Shown: positions 1-8,987, counted from the first letter of the stretch. The stretch: DNA of 64,000 nucleotides from Luteolibacter sp. Y139 (GCF_038066715.1 NZ_JBBUKT010000001.1:372001-436000), one strand, 5' to 3'. Notes: generated from the sequence alone by a model not told the origin. Program-made: numbers and translations.

Positions 1-548
1 GGATAGCGGAAGGACCACTGCGGCGCTTGGTTGTTAGGAAAACGCAGCACCGCCGTGAGATTCAGCGGCACCCCCGTCGGTGGCTCGAATTCCCAGCGCG
101 GCTTCCCTTCCTCTGCCGTCTTCTTCCAACCCACCACCGGCACCCCCATGCCGTCCTCGGTGTGGCGCTCGCCCACGTTCTTCGTGGAAACACGCGACGA
201 GGGCATGATGGCATCGAGATCCTGCAGTCGAATTCCCGCCCCGAGCGTGTGCGACTCGTCGATGGTCGTGCCCATCTTCACCGCCTGCTCCTGAATCGTC
301 CCGCCGCCGCAGTGGAGTTGGTCGAAGAGTTTCCCGACCGCATCGTTGTATGACAGCCGGGCCCGTTCCCGCTCCTCCGCGCTACCGGCCACCGCCATCC
401 CCCGCCATCCCTGGCGGGCTTGCTCGATGAAAATCGAAGGCTCCCCTCGCGAGGCACGCGGGACCACATGGCACTCCGGCGCCGACGGCGTGCCGCATTG
501 GCAAAGGATCACGAGGGCTGGAATCGCCGCAAGCCGGGAGAACTTCAT
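1..548 (-). CDS. Lipoprotein of unknown function, partial (C-terminus off the window edge)
   Basis: An uninterrupted frame runs from an ATG at 546-548 to the first base of the window, so the 3' part is missing. The N-terminus has the form Met-Lys, a short hydrophobic stretch and a lipobox ending L-C-Q-C-G, which predicts signal peptidase II processing and a lipid-anchored envelope protein. The remaining roughly 160 residues contain no motif I can assign with confidence. A stretch with VPVVGW, then a Pro/Trp-rich part and a beta-like strand, could belong to an alpha/beta-hydrolase-type protein, but this is a guess. It is divergent from the gene at 635. An in-frame CCTAACA word lies near the window edge. 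Confidence 0.65.
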   Translation of the reverse strand, partial: MKFSRLAAIPALVILCQCGTPSAPECHVVPRASRGEPSIFIEQARQGWRGMAVAGSAEERERARLSYNDAVGKLFDQLHCGGGTIQEQAVKMGTTIDESHTLGAGIRLQDLDAIMPSSRVSTKNVGERHTEDGMGVPVVGWKKTAEEGKPRWEFEPPTGVPLNLTAVLRFPNNQAPQWSFRY

Positions 549-634
549 GGGTGCGCGGGAGGGATAGCGTGCCCGCGACCACTCGGCAAGATACCGGATC
601 TTGCGAAACGCCATGGAGAGGATAACTTCCCGGG

Positions 635-1057
635 ATGGAAGACCTCGAAACCCTCCGCGCAAAGTTCATGGACTCCAAGCCGGCCCCCATTCCGGAGGAA
701 GCCTACGAGCCGCGCCATTCCCGCCGGCGGAGAACCATGCGGGAGGAACATGCCCTGCCCGCCTGGGGTCTGTGGGTCATCGGGCTCGCCTTGGTCGTGG
801 TCGCCTCCGCGGTCACCTACTACTATTTCGGCGAAGAGGCCGTCCTGAGGTCGATGCCTGATGTGCTGAAATATATCGGCATTGTCATCGTGGGCATTGC
901 CGCCCTTGTCGTCTATTTCCTCCCGACCATCGTCGCGAAAAGCTACCATGTCCGCCGCTCCGGCGCGATTCTCGCGCTGAATTTCCTGCTCGGCTGGACC
1001 TTCATCGGCTGGGTCGGAGCCTTCGTCTGGTCCATCGCCGAAGTCGAAAGCCAGTGA
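635..1057 (+). CDS. Superinfection-immunity-like small membrane protein (Imm_superinfect family)
   Basis: This is a 140-residue protein with an Arg-rich soluble N-terminus (about 1-40) and three predicted membrane helices (about 43-65, 78-97, 108-135). The C-terminal half, with YFLPTIVAKS, an Arg pair, then ALNFLLGWTFIGWVGA and W, matches the shape and key residues of the Imm_superinfect family. That family is named after T4 Imm, which blocks DNA injection by superinfecting phage, but most bacterial members are uncharacterised. The ATG lies shortly after an AGGATAAC stretch that is only a weak ribosome-binding site. The gene converges with the DUF58 gene at 1062, leaving only 4 bases between the two stop codons. 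No phage genes are nearby, so an anti-phage role is not shown. Confidence 0.7.
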   Translation: MEDLETLRAKFMDSKPAPIPEEAYEPRHSRRRRTMREEHALPAWGLWVIGLALVVVASAVTYYYFGEEAVLRSMPDVLKYIGIVIVGIAALVVYFLPTIVAKSYHVRRSGAILALNFLLGWTFIGWVGAFVWSIAEVESQ

Positions 1058-1061
1058 CGCG

Positions 1062-2366
1062 TCACAGCCGTCCGGCCGCCTTGATATCCAGATAGCGGTT
1101 TGCCAGTGCGACCGGGAACTGCTGCGCCGGCACGTCCAGCGTCAGGATGCCGAATCCTTGCAAGGTGGTCAGCACTTGCGCGCGCTCGGCGTCGTAACGC
1201 TCGGCGGCAGCGAAGCGCAGGGCATCGGAAAATTCATCGATCGCCTTCGTCCGCGCGTCTTCCACGGAACGTTCGCGCAAGCTCGCGAGCATCACGAGAT
1301 GCTTCGAACGCAGCAGCCGCAGCGCCGGGATCAGCTCGGACGAATCCTCACCGCGCAGGTTCGTCATCACCACCACCAGCGCCCTTCGTTTCTGGCGGGC
1401 CAGCAAGCTCTCCGCCGCCGCCGCAAAGTCGCTCGGCTCCGGCGTCGTCTGATAGTCGAAGAGGTGATTCAGCAGGACCGACATCGAGTGCGCCCCCTTC
1501 ACCGGCGGCAGCCAGCGGTTGGTCCCGCCGAAAGCCTGCACGCCGACCTGGTCTCCCTGCCGCAGCGCCACGTAGGACAGCAGCAGCATCGCATTCAAGC
1601 AGTGGTCGAACTGCGGCAGCTCGCCATCCATCGCCCGCATCCGCCGTCCGGTATCAGTCAGGAAGATCACCGTCTGGTTCCGCTGCTCTTGGAACTCGCG
1701 GCTGATCAGTGCCACCCGCCGCGAGGTCGCCTTCCAGTCGATCTGCGACATCGGATCGCCTTCACGATACTCGCGGAGCTGATGGAAGTCCCGGCTGCTC
1801 CCCGCGAAGGATTTGCGAACGATCCCCATGTGCTCCTGACGCGCCTGCATCGCCAGCAGCGCGAACTTCAGCACCGGCTCATAGTCCGGATAGACTTTCA
1901 CCTCCTCCGCCACCCCGGCCAGATGGCGCATGCGCCAAAGGCCCAACAACGATGTCCGTCGTACATGGACCTTCCCGAAGTGAGCGATGCCGCGCTCGAT
2001 CAGACGCACCGGATGAGTCACCCGCGCCTTCCCACCTGCGGGAATGGCCCCTGCCCACGGCATCAACTCCGCTTGCCCGCCGGGCGGAATCCCATCGAAC
2101 ACATCCACCACCGCCGGAAAGCGCCCCGGGTTGCGAATATCCAGCCGCACATCTGCCGCCTCACCCACCGCAAAGCGACCCGGCAAGCGCCTCGCGACCT
2201 CCACCCGCGTCAGCCTCCGCAACACAATCCCATCGAGCAGCCCAGCAGCCACCAGGACCGCGCCACAAATCCACCACGGCGTCACCAGTTCACGCCACAC
2301 CGAAGCCGCGAGCCCGAAAAGGGCCCACGCCACCACGATTCCCAGCGCTCTGGCAGTCGGACTCAT
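1062..2366 (-). CDS. DUF58 domain protein of the first MoxR cluster
   Basis: This is a 434-residue protein with two membrane helices near the N-terminus (about 7-25 and 30-48), a beta-rich linker, then the DUF58 signature REYREGDPMSQIDWKATSR at about 198-216. A VWA-like fold follows. The position where VWA proteins carry the metal-binding D-x-S-x-S reads D-T-G-R-R (about 237-241), so the MIDAS site is degenerate, as is common in DUF58 proteins. DUF58 proteins are regular partners of MoxR AAA+ ATPases and are thought to act as membrane-linked chaperone clients or adaptors. It is the last gene of the minus-strand cluster 8087 to 1062, separated from its MoxR by the small gene at 2405. Confidence 0.85.
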   Translation of the reverse strand: MSPTARALGIVVAWALFGLAASVWRELVTPWWICGAVLVAAGLLDGIVLRRLTRVEVARRLPGRFAVGEAADVRLDIRNPGRFPAVVDVFDGIPPGGQAELMPWAGAIPAGGKARVTHPVRLIERGIAHFGKVHVRRTSLLGLWRMRHLAGVAEEVKVYPDYEPVLKFALLAMQARQEHMGIVRKSFAGSSRDFHQLREYREGDPMSQIDWKATSRRVALISREFQEQRNQTVIFLTDTGRRMRAMDGELPQFDHCLNAMLLLSYVALRQGDQVGVQAFGGTNRWLPPVKGAHSMSVLLNHLFDYQTTPEPSDFAAAAESLLARQKRRALVVVMTNLRGEDSSELIPALRLLRSKHLVMLASLRERSVEDARTKAIDEFSDALRFAAAERYDAERAQVLTTLQGFGILTLDVPAQQFPVALANRYLDIKAAGRL

Positions 2367-2404
2367 TTAAAATCTACTATCTCCAATCATGGCCGCAGCA
2401 GCGG

Positions 2405-2836
2405 TTAGGCGGACCCGTGTTTCTTCCAGCTCTCGAAGCGGTTTGAAATCACCGGTGCCAGCTTGTCGAAATTGTCCCAAGTATCGGGCACTGCGTATAG
2501 ACTCCCTCCGGGGGCACCGAGGCACCCTTCATAATCGGCAAGGTACTCTCCCGTACTGAAATCAAAATAGGCCTCGGTGAAGGCATTGCCCTCCGACCCG
2601 AGATCTTCGTCGGTGAATTTGCCATCGCACGCTTCGATGAGAAAGCCTCCTGGCGTCAGCTTCCTCTCACGCAGCTTTTCCAGCGTATCGGGAAATTCTT
2701 CGGTATGAAGTTCGCCTCCCAAGCCATTGAGCAGGCACCACGCGACAAACATGCCGGTGTGCGTGGCTCCCGCCTCAGGAGGCAAATCCGCCGGAAAGTC
2801 ACCTCCGGAGTGCCATGACATGTCGTCGTATTTCAT
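2405..2836 (-). CDS. DUF7832-like small acidic protein inserted in the MoxR cluster
   Basis: This is a 143-residue acidic soluble protein without signal peptide or membrane segment. The N-terminal pattern (Tyr-Asp-Asp then W-H-S-G-G-D-F-P, then GATHTGMFVAWCLLNGLGG) resembles the uncharacterised DUF7832 family, which occurs in many scattered bacteria and often looks immunity- or toxin-associated. The C-terminal third has FDFSTGEYLADYEG and ends in a Trp-rich helix. It sits between the MoxR gene (ends 2855) and DUF58 (starts 2366), where these clusters normally have the two genes adjacent, so it looks like an insertion. The family call rests on memory of the motif pattern. Confidence 0.65.
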   Translation of the reverse strand: MKYDDMSWHSGGDFPADLPPEAGATHTGMFVAWCLLNGLGGELHTEEFPDTLEKLRERKLTPGGFLIEACDGKFTDEDLGSEGNAFTEAYFDFSTGEYLADYEGCLGAPGGSLYAVPDTWDNFDKLAPVISNRFESWKKHGSA

Positions 2837-2854
2837 CGTCTCTTTGCCTCCATG

Positions 2855-3859
2855 CTACTGCCGCGGCGCCGGCACCGAATCCACGATTGTCTTCAGCACC
2901 TCGTCCATCGACTGCCCGCCCATCGCCACTTCCGGCGCGAGTTGGACGCGATGCCGCAGCACCGGCAGCGCCGCCGCCTTGATATCGTCCGGAATCACGA
3001 AATGACGGCCGTGCATCAACGCGATCGCCTTGCCAATGCGCACCAGCGCGATCGCACCACGCGTGCCCGCACCCAGCCACACCGTCTTCGCCTCACGCGT
3101 CGCCTGGACGATCGCCACCGCATAGTCGACCACCTCACGAACCACTTGCACCGCGGCAACCGCAGCCTGCGCGCGCACCACATCCTCGGGCGTGGCCACC
3201 ACTTGGAGGTCTGCCGTGGACGAATCCCCCGGAGCCTCCGACGCGGCGCGAGCAACGATGTCTGACTCCGCATCGCGCGCCGGGTAGTCGATCAGGATCT
3301 TCATCAGGAAGCGGTCGAGCTGCGCTTCCGGCAGCGGATAGGTGCCCTCATGCTCCACCGGGTTCTGCGTGGCGAGCGTCATGAAGGGCGGAGACAACTT
3401 CAGCGTCTCGCCATCGATCGTCACCTGCCGCTCCTGCATCACTTCAAGCAAGGCCGCCTGCGTCTTCGCCGGCGCACGGTTGATTTCGTCCGCCAGCAGC
3501 AGGTTGCAGAAGACCGGCCCTTGGCGAAGCTGGAAGGTCTGGCTCTTCATGTCGAAGAGCCGGAAGCCCGTCACGTCCGATGGCATCAGGTCCGGCGTGA
3601 ACTGGATACGCCCGAAGCTTCCACCGAAAGCCCGCGCCAGCGCCACCACCAGCATCGTTTTCCCGAGCCCCGGCTTGCCCTCTAACAAAACGTGCCCGCC
3701 CGCCAGCAATCCGGCGAGCACCTGGCTGACCACCTCGCGCTGGCCGAGCACGGCGTGCTCGACCTGGGCCCGCAGGCGCGCGACGAGGGCGGAAGCATCG
3801 GCCGATGGCGGCGACTCGGGCGGGGCATACATTACGGCGGCGGCTTCTTCTTCGGTCAT
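2855..3859 (-). CDS. MoxR-family AAA+ ATPase (first cluster)
   Basis: This is a 334-residue AAA_3-type ATPase. Walker A is GKPGLGKT at about 61-68 and Walker B with the MoxR-typical continuation is LLADEINRAPAKTQAALLEVM from about 121. The sensor region PVEHEGTYPLPEAQLDRF and a C-terminal lid domain follow. The frame is open further upstream, but I chose the ATG at 3857-3859. It overlaps the stop of the preceding DUF4350 gene by 4 bases (ATGA), which fits translational coupling, and the upstream extension is shadow sequence of that gene. MoxR ATPases work as chaperones that activate or assemble partner VWA/DUF58 proteins. A paralogue lies at 26710. Confidence 0.93.
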   Translation of the reverse strand: MTEEEAAAVMYAPPESPPSADASALVARLRAQVEHAVLGQREVVSQVLAGLLAGGHVLLEGKPGLGKTMLVVALARAFGGSFGRIQFTPDLMPSDVTGFRLFDMKSQTFQLRQGPVFCNLLLADEINRAPAKTQAALLEVMQERQVTIDGETLKLSPPFMTLATQNPVEHEGTYPLPEAQLDRFLMKILIDYPARDAESDIVARAASEAPGDSSTADLQVVATPEDVVRAQAAVAAVQVVREVVDYAVAIVQATREAKTVWLGAGTRGAIALVRIGKAIALMHGRHFVIPDDIKAAALPVLRHRVQLAPEVAMGGQSMDEVLKTIVDSVPAPRQ

Positions 3860-4947
3860 GTGAGTGAGAGGTGGAGCTGTTGGAGATCCGCGACCACGCG
3901 GGTGAAGGAGGTGGGATCGCCAGGACGTTCGTGGGTCATCGCCCGTTCGGCGCGCTCGCGGGTGATCCCGGCGCGCTGGGCCATCCATTCGAAAACGTCG
4001 CCATGATGCTGGCCGCCGAGCCGCAGCGCGCGCTCCAACACCGAGTCCCGCAGCGGCCTCAGGAGCGCCTGGCCCTTGTCGAGCCGCCACTGGAAATCAC
4101 CCAGCGCTTCGAGGTGGTGATCATAGTCACGCTGATGGGTCGGCTCTTCCTCGCGGCGCATGGGGCCGAAACGCGGCATGTTTTTCCACAGCCAGATCAC
4201 CGTCAGCACCAGCAGCCCGATCAAGGCCGGCCAGCCGTGCTGCCACAGCATGGACCACAGCGAAAGCCCCGCATCGCGGATGATCGCCACGCTTCCTGAA
4301 TGGGGAGACATGTCCACCAGTGCCAGCAGCAACTCCGCATGATCGTTGTCGCCGATGTAGCGATTCCGGAACGGCCGGGCGTCCGTCATCACCGTCACGA
4401 TCCCGTCGCCGACATCCGCCTGCGCCATCGCCCGGCGGACGCGGTTGCCTTTCTGGACACCGATCGTGGATTCCGCGAAAACCTCGTAGCTATCCTCATC
4501 CAGCAGGAGCTTCTTCGCCTCCACCTTCGCGCCTTCGGAACTGAAGGTCAGGCCCTCCTCCTTCAGCCACGTCTCGAGCGACTTCGGAACCTCCTCGTTG
4601 CCGGAAAACCGGAAGCTCCCGCTCCTGCCCCAATCGTCATGATACGACTCGGCGTTCTCGAACAGACAGATGAGATGTCCGCCACCCTGGACCCACTCCT
4701 TCACCTCGCGGACATAGGCATCCGTCGCGAGCACCGACGCCGGCACCAGCATCACCGACACCTTGTCGAGGTCCGGCCAGCCGGGCTTGTTGATGACCGT
4801 GTAATCCATCCGCTCCAGGAACCGCGCGGCAGCGAGGTAGGCATCCAGCTTCGCCTTGCCCTTGTAGCCCGTTTCCTCGGTGCGCGTCGTGTAGCTGCCG
4901 CCGCATCCGGCGAACAGCAGGCACAGCAGGATCCAAAGCAGCCTCAC
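3856..4947 (-). CDS. DUF4350 lipoprotein with a C-terminal membrane helix and cytoplasmic tail
   Basis: I place the start at a GTG (4945-4947) that overlaps the upstream stop in a GTGA, giving 363 residues. This start yields a clean lipoprotein signal, RLLWILLCLLFAGCGG, with the lipidated Cys at about residue 15; the longer frame would bury it. The first 220 residues are a DUF4350 domain, a glutamine-amidotransferase-like Rossmann fold with TVINKPGWPDLDKVSVMLVP and GGHLICLFE. A membrane helix (about 240-260) and a charged cytoplasmic tail follow. DUF4350 proteins sit next to MoxR/DUF58 in the equivalent Mycobacterium cluster (Rv3691-Rv3695). Their role there is unknown, and a structural or sensing role in the membrane complex is inference. 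Confidence 0.8.
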   Translation of the reverse strand: MRLLWILLCLLFAGCGGSYTTRTEETGYKGKAKLDAYLAAARFLERMDYTVINKPGWPDLDKVSVMLVPASVLATDAYVREVKEWVQGGGHLICLFENAESYHDDWGRSGSFRFSGNEEVPKSLETWLKEEGLTFSSEGAKVEAKKLLLDEDSYEVFAESTIGVQKGNRVRRAMAQADVGDGIVTVMTDARPFRNRYIGDNDHAELLLALVDMSPHSGSVAIIRDAGLSLWSMLWQHGWPALIGLLVLTVIWLWKNMPRFGPMRREEEPTHQRDYDHHLEALGDFQWRLDKGQALLRPLRDSVLERALRLGGQHHGDVFEWMAQRAGITRERAERAMTHERPGDPTSFTRVVADLQQLHLSLT

Positions 4948-6362
4948 GCCTGCCTCCTTTCCACGGAAAAGGGCCAGGCCGCGCACAGCTCCTGCATTCG
5001 CTCGTCCTGCGGTGCGCTACGCCCGTAGGCCAGCATCATCCAGGCGCTCGTCAGCCCACCGAAGTAGCCGGCATGCACCGCCGCCTCCACCTCCACGCGT
5101 CGCAGGCAATCGCTCTCGGTATCCGACTCCGCGATCTCGACGCCACCGTTCTCGATCAACCGAGAAATCGCACCGCGATAGAGCAAGCTCATCGCCTCCT
5201 GGCGGCGGCCGACGCGCCACAGCTCCATCGCCGCCGTCGGAATGTCCTTCGGCAGGGACTCCGGCGCCACGTCCATCCCCATCACCACCCGCGCCGCAGC
5301 GGGCACCGGCTTGGTCATGCTGATGCCGCGGCCCCTGAACACATGGCGATGCCGCCAGATCACCCACACCAGAAAGGCGATCACCGCACCGAGAAAGGTC
5401 CAGCCGAGACCCTGGAGCAGATAAACAAACCACGCGCCCGGCCCATTCCAGTTCCACGATCTGCCCGGGTTCCTCTGCTGCCAGGTGCGCTTGAAGACCT
5501 CAAAGTCCGGGTTCGCCTTGACCTCGGTAATGACATCCTTCGGAGCCTGCTCTGCGGCAACCGCCCGCGGCGCCATGATACCGAGCAGCAGGAATGTCAT
5601 CACCACCGCGACAGCACCGCGCAAGCGATTGCCCAGCCGGCGGAAGGCGAGCTCCACATCCCAACCTTCGATCCAGGTACGATGGTTCACGTAGATCCCG
5701 AAACCCGCACCGGTGCCGAAGACATCCACCAGTGACATCGAAAGCATCACCGAGGCCACGCCGGTCCACAACAAAGCCGGAGGCAGGCCTGCCCAGGAAT
5801 TGCCACCCCACTCCTGCATCGCGAGGCCCCATGCTTGCGCCTCCGTCGCCGGGAGAAACATCAGCGCCGTGGCGAATACCGCGATCCCCAGCCACAGGGT
5901 GAGGAATGCCCGCCATAGCGCCAGCACCACCACGGTGGCATCGCCACGGCGCAGCAGCAGCCGCACCCGCGCGCTATATTCCTTCCTTCGCAGCCCTTCC
6001 AAATCCTCCACCGCCATCGTCAGCGGTCTCCATGGAGAAAGACGCGCCCACAGCATCCGGAAAAAGAACCGCCGCACGCTCGCCCGGGGCCACTCGCGCA
6101 CCACCGCCTTCCACGTCGGAAGCTCGCCGAATAGCCGCCGGCTGAGCACGAACAGCACCAGCCGCGAGCTCACCGGCATCCACCACCAGCAGGCCAGCAA
6201 CAGCAGCACCGGCTGATCGCGCAGGAAGATCAGTGACAGCACCAGCGCTGGCAACATGCCGAGCCACCAGCAGCCGAGCAGCCGCCAGAAATCCCGCCGT
6301 GTCAGCGCGATCCCCAGGTCCACCGCTTCCCAATCGCTCCGCGGGCGGAGCTCGGCCGTCAT
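4944..6362 (-). CDS. DUF4129-like polytopic membrane protein
   Basis: This is a 472-residue protein. I chose the ATG at 6360-6362 because it has a GAGGA ribosome-binding site a few bases upstream and follows the SpoIIM stop by 4 bases. Membrane helices are predicted at about 30-70, 150-180, 195-225, 265-285 and 325-345. The C-terminal 110 residues (MELWRVGRRQEAMSLLYRGA, then a TESDCLRR-like stretch and a Tyr/Gly pair) are soluble and resemble the DUF4129 tail, a short winged-helix-like domain usual at this position in MoxR clusters. It overlaps the next gene by 4 bases (GTGA). The exact Pfam assignment needs a profile search, but the cluster context supports it. Confidence 0.72.
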   Translation of the reverse strand: MTAELRPRSDWEAVDLGIALTRRDFWRLLGCWWLGMLPALVLSLIFLRDQPVLLLLACWWWMPVSSRLVLFVLSRRLFGELPTWKAVVREWPRASVRRFFFRMLWARLSPWRPLTMAVEDLEGLRRKEYSARVRLLLRRGDATVVVLALWRAFLTLWLGIAVFATALMFLPATEAQAWGLAMQEWGGNSWAGLPPALLWTGVASVMLSMSLVDVFGTGAGFGIYVNHRTWIEGWDVELAFRRLGNRLRGAVAVVMTFLLLGIMAPRAVAAEQAPKDVITEVKANPDFEVFKRTWQQRNPGRSWNWNGPGAWFVYLLQGLGWTFLGAVIAFLVWVIWRHRHVFRGRGISMTKPVPAAARVVMGMDVAPESLPKDIPTAAMELWRVGRRQEAMSLLYRGAISRLIENGGVEIAESDTESDCLRRVEVEAAVHAGYFGGLTSAWMMLAYGRSAPQDERMQELCAAWPFSVERRQA

Positions 6363-6366
6363 GTCC

Positions 6367-7335
6367 TCAAGCCGCACGCGTCCCCCTTCCCAGCGCCAGG
6401 AAATACACCGCATGCGCCACCCAGCCGGCAATGCCCACGGCATACTTCACCTGCGACTCGATCGGCTGCGCCGACCAGAAGCCCTCCACAATCGCAGCCA
6501 TCCCGGTCATCACCGCCGCGCCTAACAGAAGCGGCAACGCAGCCCGCCCCGCCTCAGCGATCGCTCGCGACCGCGGCAACCGCCCCGGCTTTAAAACCCC
6601 CAGCCCCAGGCGCATGCCCGCCATCCCGGCCACCACCATGCCGAGCAGCTCATACGACGAGTGCCCTGCCACGAAGGTCCAGAAGGACTCGGGATTGCAG
6701 GCGTAGTGAACATATCCCGCCGAGGCACCGATGTTCACGCCATTGAAGACCAGGAAAAAGATCGTGCCCACACAGGCGGCGATCCCGCCGGCGAAGATCT
6801 GGAAGTCGATGCCGACGTTGTTCCGGATGTAGAAGCCGAACATCATGAAGTTCGAGCCGAACTCCTTCCGCAGGAAACTGATCTGCTCTTCCTTCCCGCC
6901 ATACATCGATTCCATGCTGGCCATGCCATCCTGGCCAATCGCGGAGCGGATCCAGTCAATGTCGAACCACGCCGACACCAGCATCGCGAAGAACGGAATC
7001 CAGAACAGCGCATTGCACAGCCAGAACAGCCGCCATTCCTTCCGGATCGTCTGCGGGAAACCGGCCACGGCGAATTTCAGCACCGCCTGCCAGCCGTGCT
7101 TCCGGCTGCGGTAGAGCAGCTTGTAGCCACGGATGACCAGCGTGTTCAGCCGGTCGATCAGGTGGGTGGCATACATCCGGTGGCGTGCCAGCGCGAGGTC
7201 GGAGCACGCTTCGCGGAAACGCCGCGGCAGCTCGTCCACGCCTTCCGTCGGCTTGCCCTTTTCCACGCTGGTGATCAGGCGGTCCAGTTCCACCCACTCG
7301 GCGGCGCGGCGTTCTTCAAAGGATCCGGGGCTCAT
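6367..7335 (-). CDS. Stage II sporulation protein M family (SpoIIM/DUF95) membrane protein
   Basis: This is a 322-residue protein with the typical SpoIIM layout: a soluble helical N-terminus (about 1-95, with W-VELDRL and RRFREACSDLALAR), then five or six membrane helices. Between the first two helices is the family's long extracytoplasmic loop (about 135-190). The family is named for peptidoglycan remodelling during Bacillus engulfment. In non-sporulating bacteria it appears beside RDD, MoxR and DUF58 genes, and no sporulation genes are seen here. It overlaps the upstream RDD gene by 4 bases (ATGA at 7332-7335). Confidence 0.85.
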   Translation of the reverse strand: MSPGSFEERRAAEWVELDRLITSVEKGKPTEGVDELPRRFREACSDLALARHRMYATHLIDRLNTLVIRGYKLLYRSRKHGWQAVLKFAVAGFPQTIRKEWRLFWLCNALFWIPFFAMLVSAWFDIDWIRSAIGQDGMASMESMYGGKEEQISFLRKEFGSNFMMFGFYIRNNVGIDFQIFAGGIAACVGTIFFLVFNGVNIGASAGYVHYACNPESFWTFVAGHSSYELLGMVVAGMAGMRLGLGVLKPGRLPRSRAIAEAGRAALPLLLGAAVMTGMAAIVEGFWSAQPIESQVKYAVGIAGWVAHAVYFLALGRGTRAA

Positions 7336-8087
7336 CGTCGTTCCTGCAACCAGTGGGCTATCGCCATGATGCGCGAGACGCCCTTCTGGCCGTCACCGCC
7401 TGTTAGTTCCTTCGCGTGGTCGGCGATCTCCGCGCGCCGTCCCTCCGACCACAATCCGGCCCGCTCGCGAAACGCCACCACCGCGCGCACTTCTTCCGGC
7501 CGCAGCGCCACCGCCGGCCGGGCCGCTTCCATCGGCGGCGGCGCGGGCACTGCCGGCTCCGGCAGCACCCGATCGTAAATCACCACGGTCCCTGCCGCGA
7601 GATCGCCCAGCCGCTGGAAGCGCCTGGTAGCCATGCACGCCGCCAGCCCGAAGGCCATCGCCGGCACGAACATCCCGCCCGTCCACGCCGCGGGCCACAG
7701 CGGCATCTCATCCACGCAGCGCAGGAAGTTCCTCAAAATCGCCTGTCCGAACGTGATCGGCGCGCCCGACGTCTGTACCACCCGCAGCCCCAGCATCCGC
7801 TTCCCCGGCGTCGCCCCCCGCTTCGATGCCTCGAAAAACACCGGATACCACCAGCGCATGAAAAACCACGCCAGCAGGAACATCCCCGCCGCCACCTGAA
7901 ACCCGATCCCCATCCCCGCAAGCACCAGGATAAACGCCCCGATCATCAGGATCAGCCCCTGCAAGATCATATCAATCCCCAGCGCAATCCCCCGCGGCAA
8001 CGGCCCCGCAATCCGCAGCCGCACCTCCACCCCCTCGGCCAGCTCAATGGCCTGCAAGGTGTCGATTCGCAGCGTGCTTTCTTCCAT
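7332..8087 (-). CDS. RDD family membrane protein, first gene of the first MoxR cluster
   Basis: This is a 251-residue protein with an RDD domain in the first 180 residues. LPRGIALGIDMIL at about 30-45 carries the Arg and Asp of the family name, and there are four or so hydrophobic helices with the motif GATPGKRMLGLRVV in between. The C-terminal 70 residues are soluble, with a helix containing AVVAFRERAGLWSEGRR. RDD proteins are small membrane proteins, some proposed as ion transporters. As the 5'-most gene it probably follows the operon promoter in the 211-base gap shared with the divergent gene at 8299. The spacing and overlaps downstream make RDD, SpoIIM, DUF4129-like, DUF4350 and MoxR one transcription unit. 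Confidence 0.85.
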   Translation of the reverse strand: MEESTLRIDTLQAIELAEGVEVRLRIAGPLPRGIALGIDMILQGLILMIGAFILVLAGMGIGFQVAAGMFLLAWFFMRWWYPVFFEASKRGATPGKRMLGLRVVQTSGAPITFGQAILRNFLRCVDEMPLWPAAWTGGMFVPAMAFGLAACMATRRFQRLGDLAAGTVVIYDRVLPEPAVPAPPPMEAARPAVALRPEEVRAVVAFRERAGLWSEGRRAEIADHAKELTGGDGQKGVSRIMAIAHWLQERR

Positions 8088-8298
8088 CTCTGTCGCCCGA
8101 AGGCTAACCGCCCCAAGATATCCGTAAAGTCCGTTCGCCCTCTTCCACTGGCCCCCCCTCCGAAGATTTCCTGAACAAATCTTCCAAGGAAATCGTCCCT
8201 CATTCGACTTGCTCTATGAACCGCGGCACCAAGCGCTCTCCCCGAGAGCCTCCGCCCGCGGTCATCATCCCGCTTACTACCGACCTGACCTCTGTCAC

Positions 8299-8967
8299 AT
8301 GAAACCGTTTGTTTTCCCGCTGCTCGCCCTCGCCGGCCTCACCACCGCCTATGGCCAGGCTCCCAAGCCCGGCTCAATCGCGCCGGTCCTGCTTGAAGCC
8401 ACCATCACCACCGAAAACCCGCCCACCACCTCAAACGTGCAGGGCGGCGTTCGCAAGACCTTCACCACCAGCTCCGTCCGCTACATCAACCGCGACATCC
8501 TCGAAGCGATGCGCGTCGCGAACCTGCTCGATGGCACCCTGACCGGCTGGATGATCCAGCGCCTCGCCGACCCGACCGGTGCTGGAAACCTCTACGCCAC
8601 CAAGGCCGGCAAGCTCGCCGTCGCCGTGCCCGCCACCCTGCTGACCCAGCCAGTGGCCCAGGGAATGGCGCGAAACGGCACCGAATTCACACCCACCGGC
8701 GGCGCGCCGAAGCCGAGCCTCTTCAGCCGCACCTTCGCCAGCCTCAACGTGAAAAACGGCGCCTGCACTGCCTTCGGCTCGCAGACGTTCAAAGCCGGCA
8801 CCTTCAAGTCCGGCGCCACCACCACCACGGTCCAACTCCTCAGCGAGAGCTACAATTTGACCGGCAAGTCCGGCACCGGCGTCGGCATCGTGACCGGCAC
8901 CTACCGCTCCACCACCAGCCGGGCCGCCGACCTGTCCACGATGCTGCCTCCGGCAGCCGTCCCCTGA
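8299..8967 (+). CDS. Secreted protein of unknown function
   Basis: I chose the ATG at 8299-8301 because it begins a clean signal peptide (Lys at 2, hydrophobic core to about 16, AYGQA cleavage site). Longer starts in the frame add an Arg/His-rich leader that looks non-coding. The mature protein of about 200 residues is Thr/Ala/Gly-rich, with repeated Thr-rich strands such as FTTSSVRYIN and SGATTTTVQLL, which suggests a beta-sheet protein. I do not recognise a family. It is followed by a GC-rich hairpin at 8988-9013 and is divergent from the RDD gene. Confidence 0.7.
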   Translation: MKPFVFPLLALAGLTTAYGQAPKPGSIAPVLLEATITTENPPTTSNVQGGVRKTFTTSSVRYINRDILEAMRVANLLDGTLTGWMIQRLADPTGAGNLYATKAGKLAVAVPATLLTQPVAQGMARNGTEFTPTGGAPKPSLFSRTFASLNVKNGACTAFGSQTFKAGTFKSGATTTTVQLLSESYNLTGKSGTGVGIVTGTYRSTTSRAADLSTMLPPAAVP

Positions 8968-8987
8968 TTGATCCACCTTCTTTCCCC

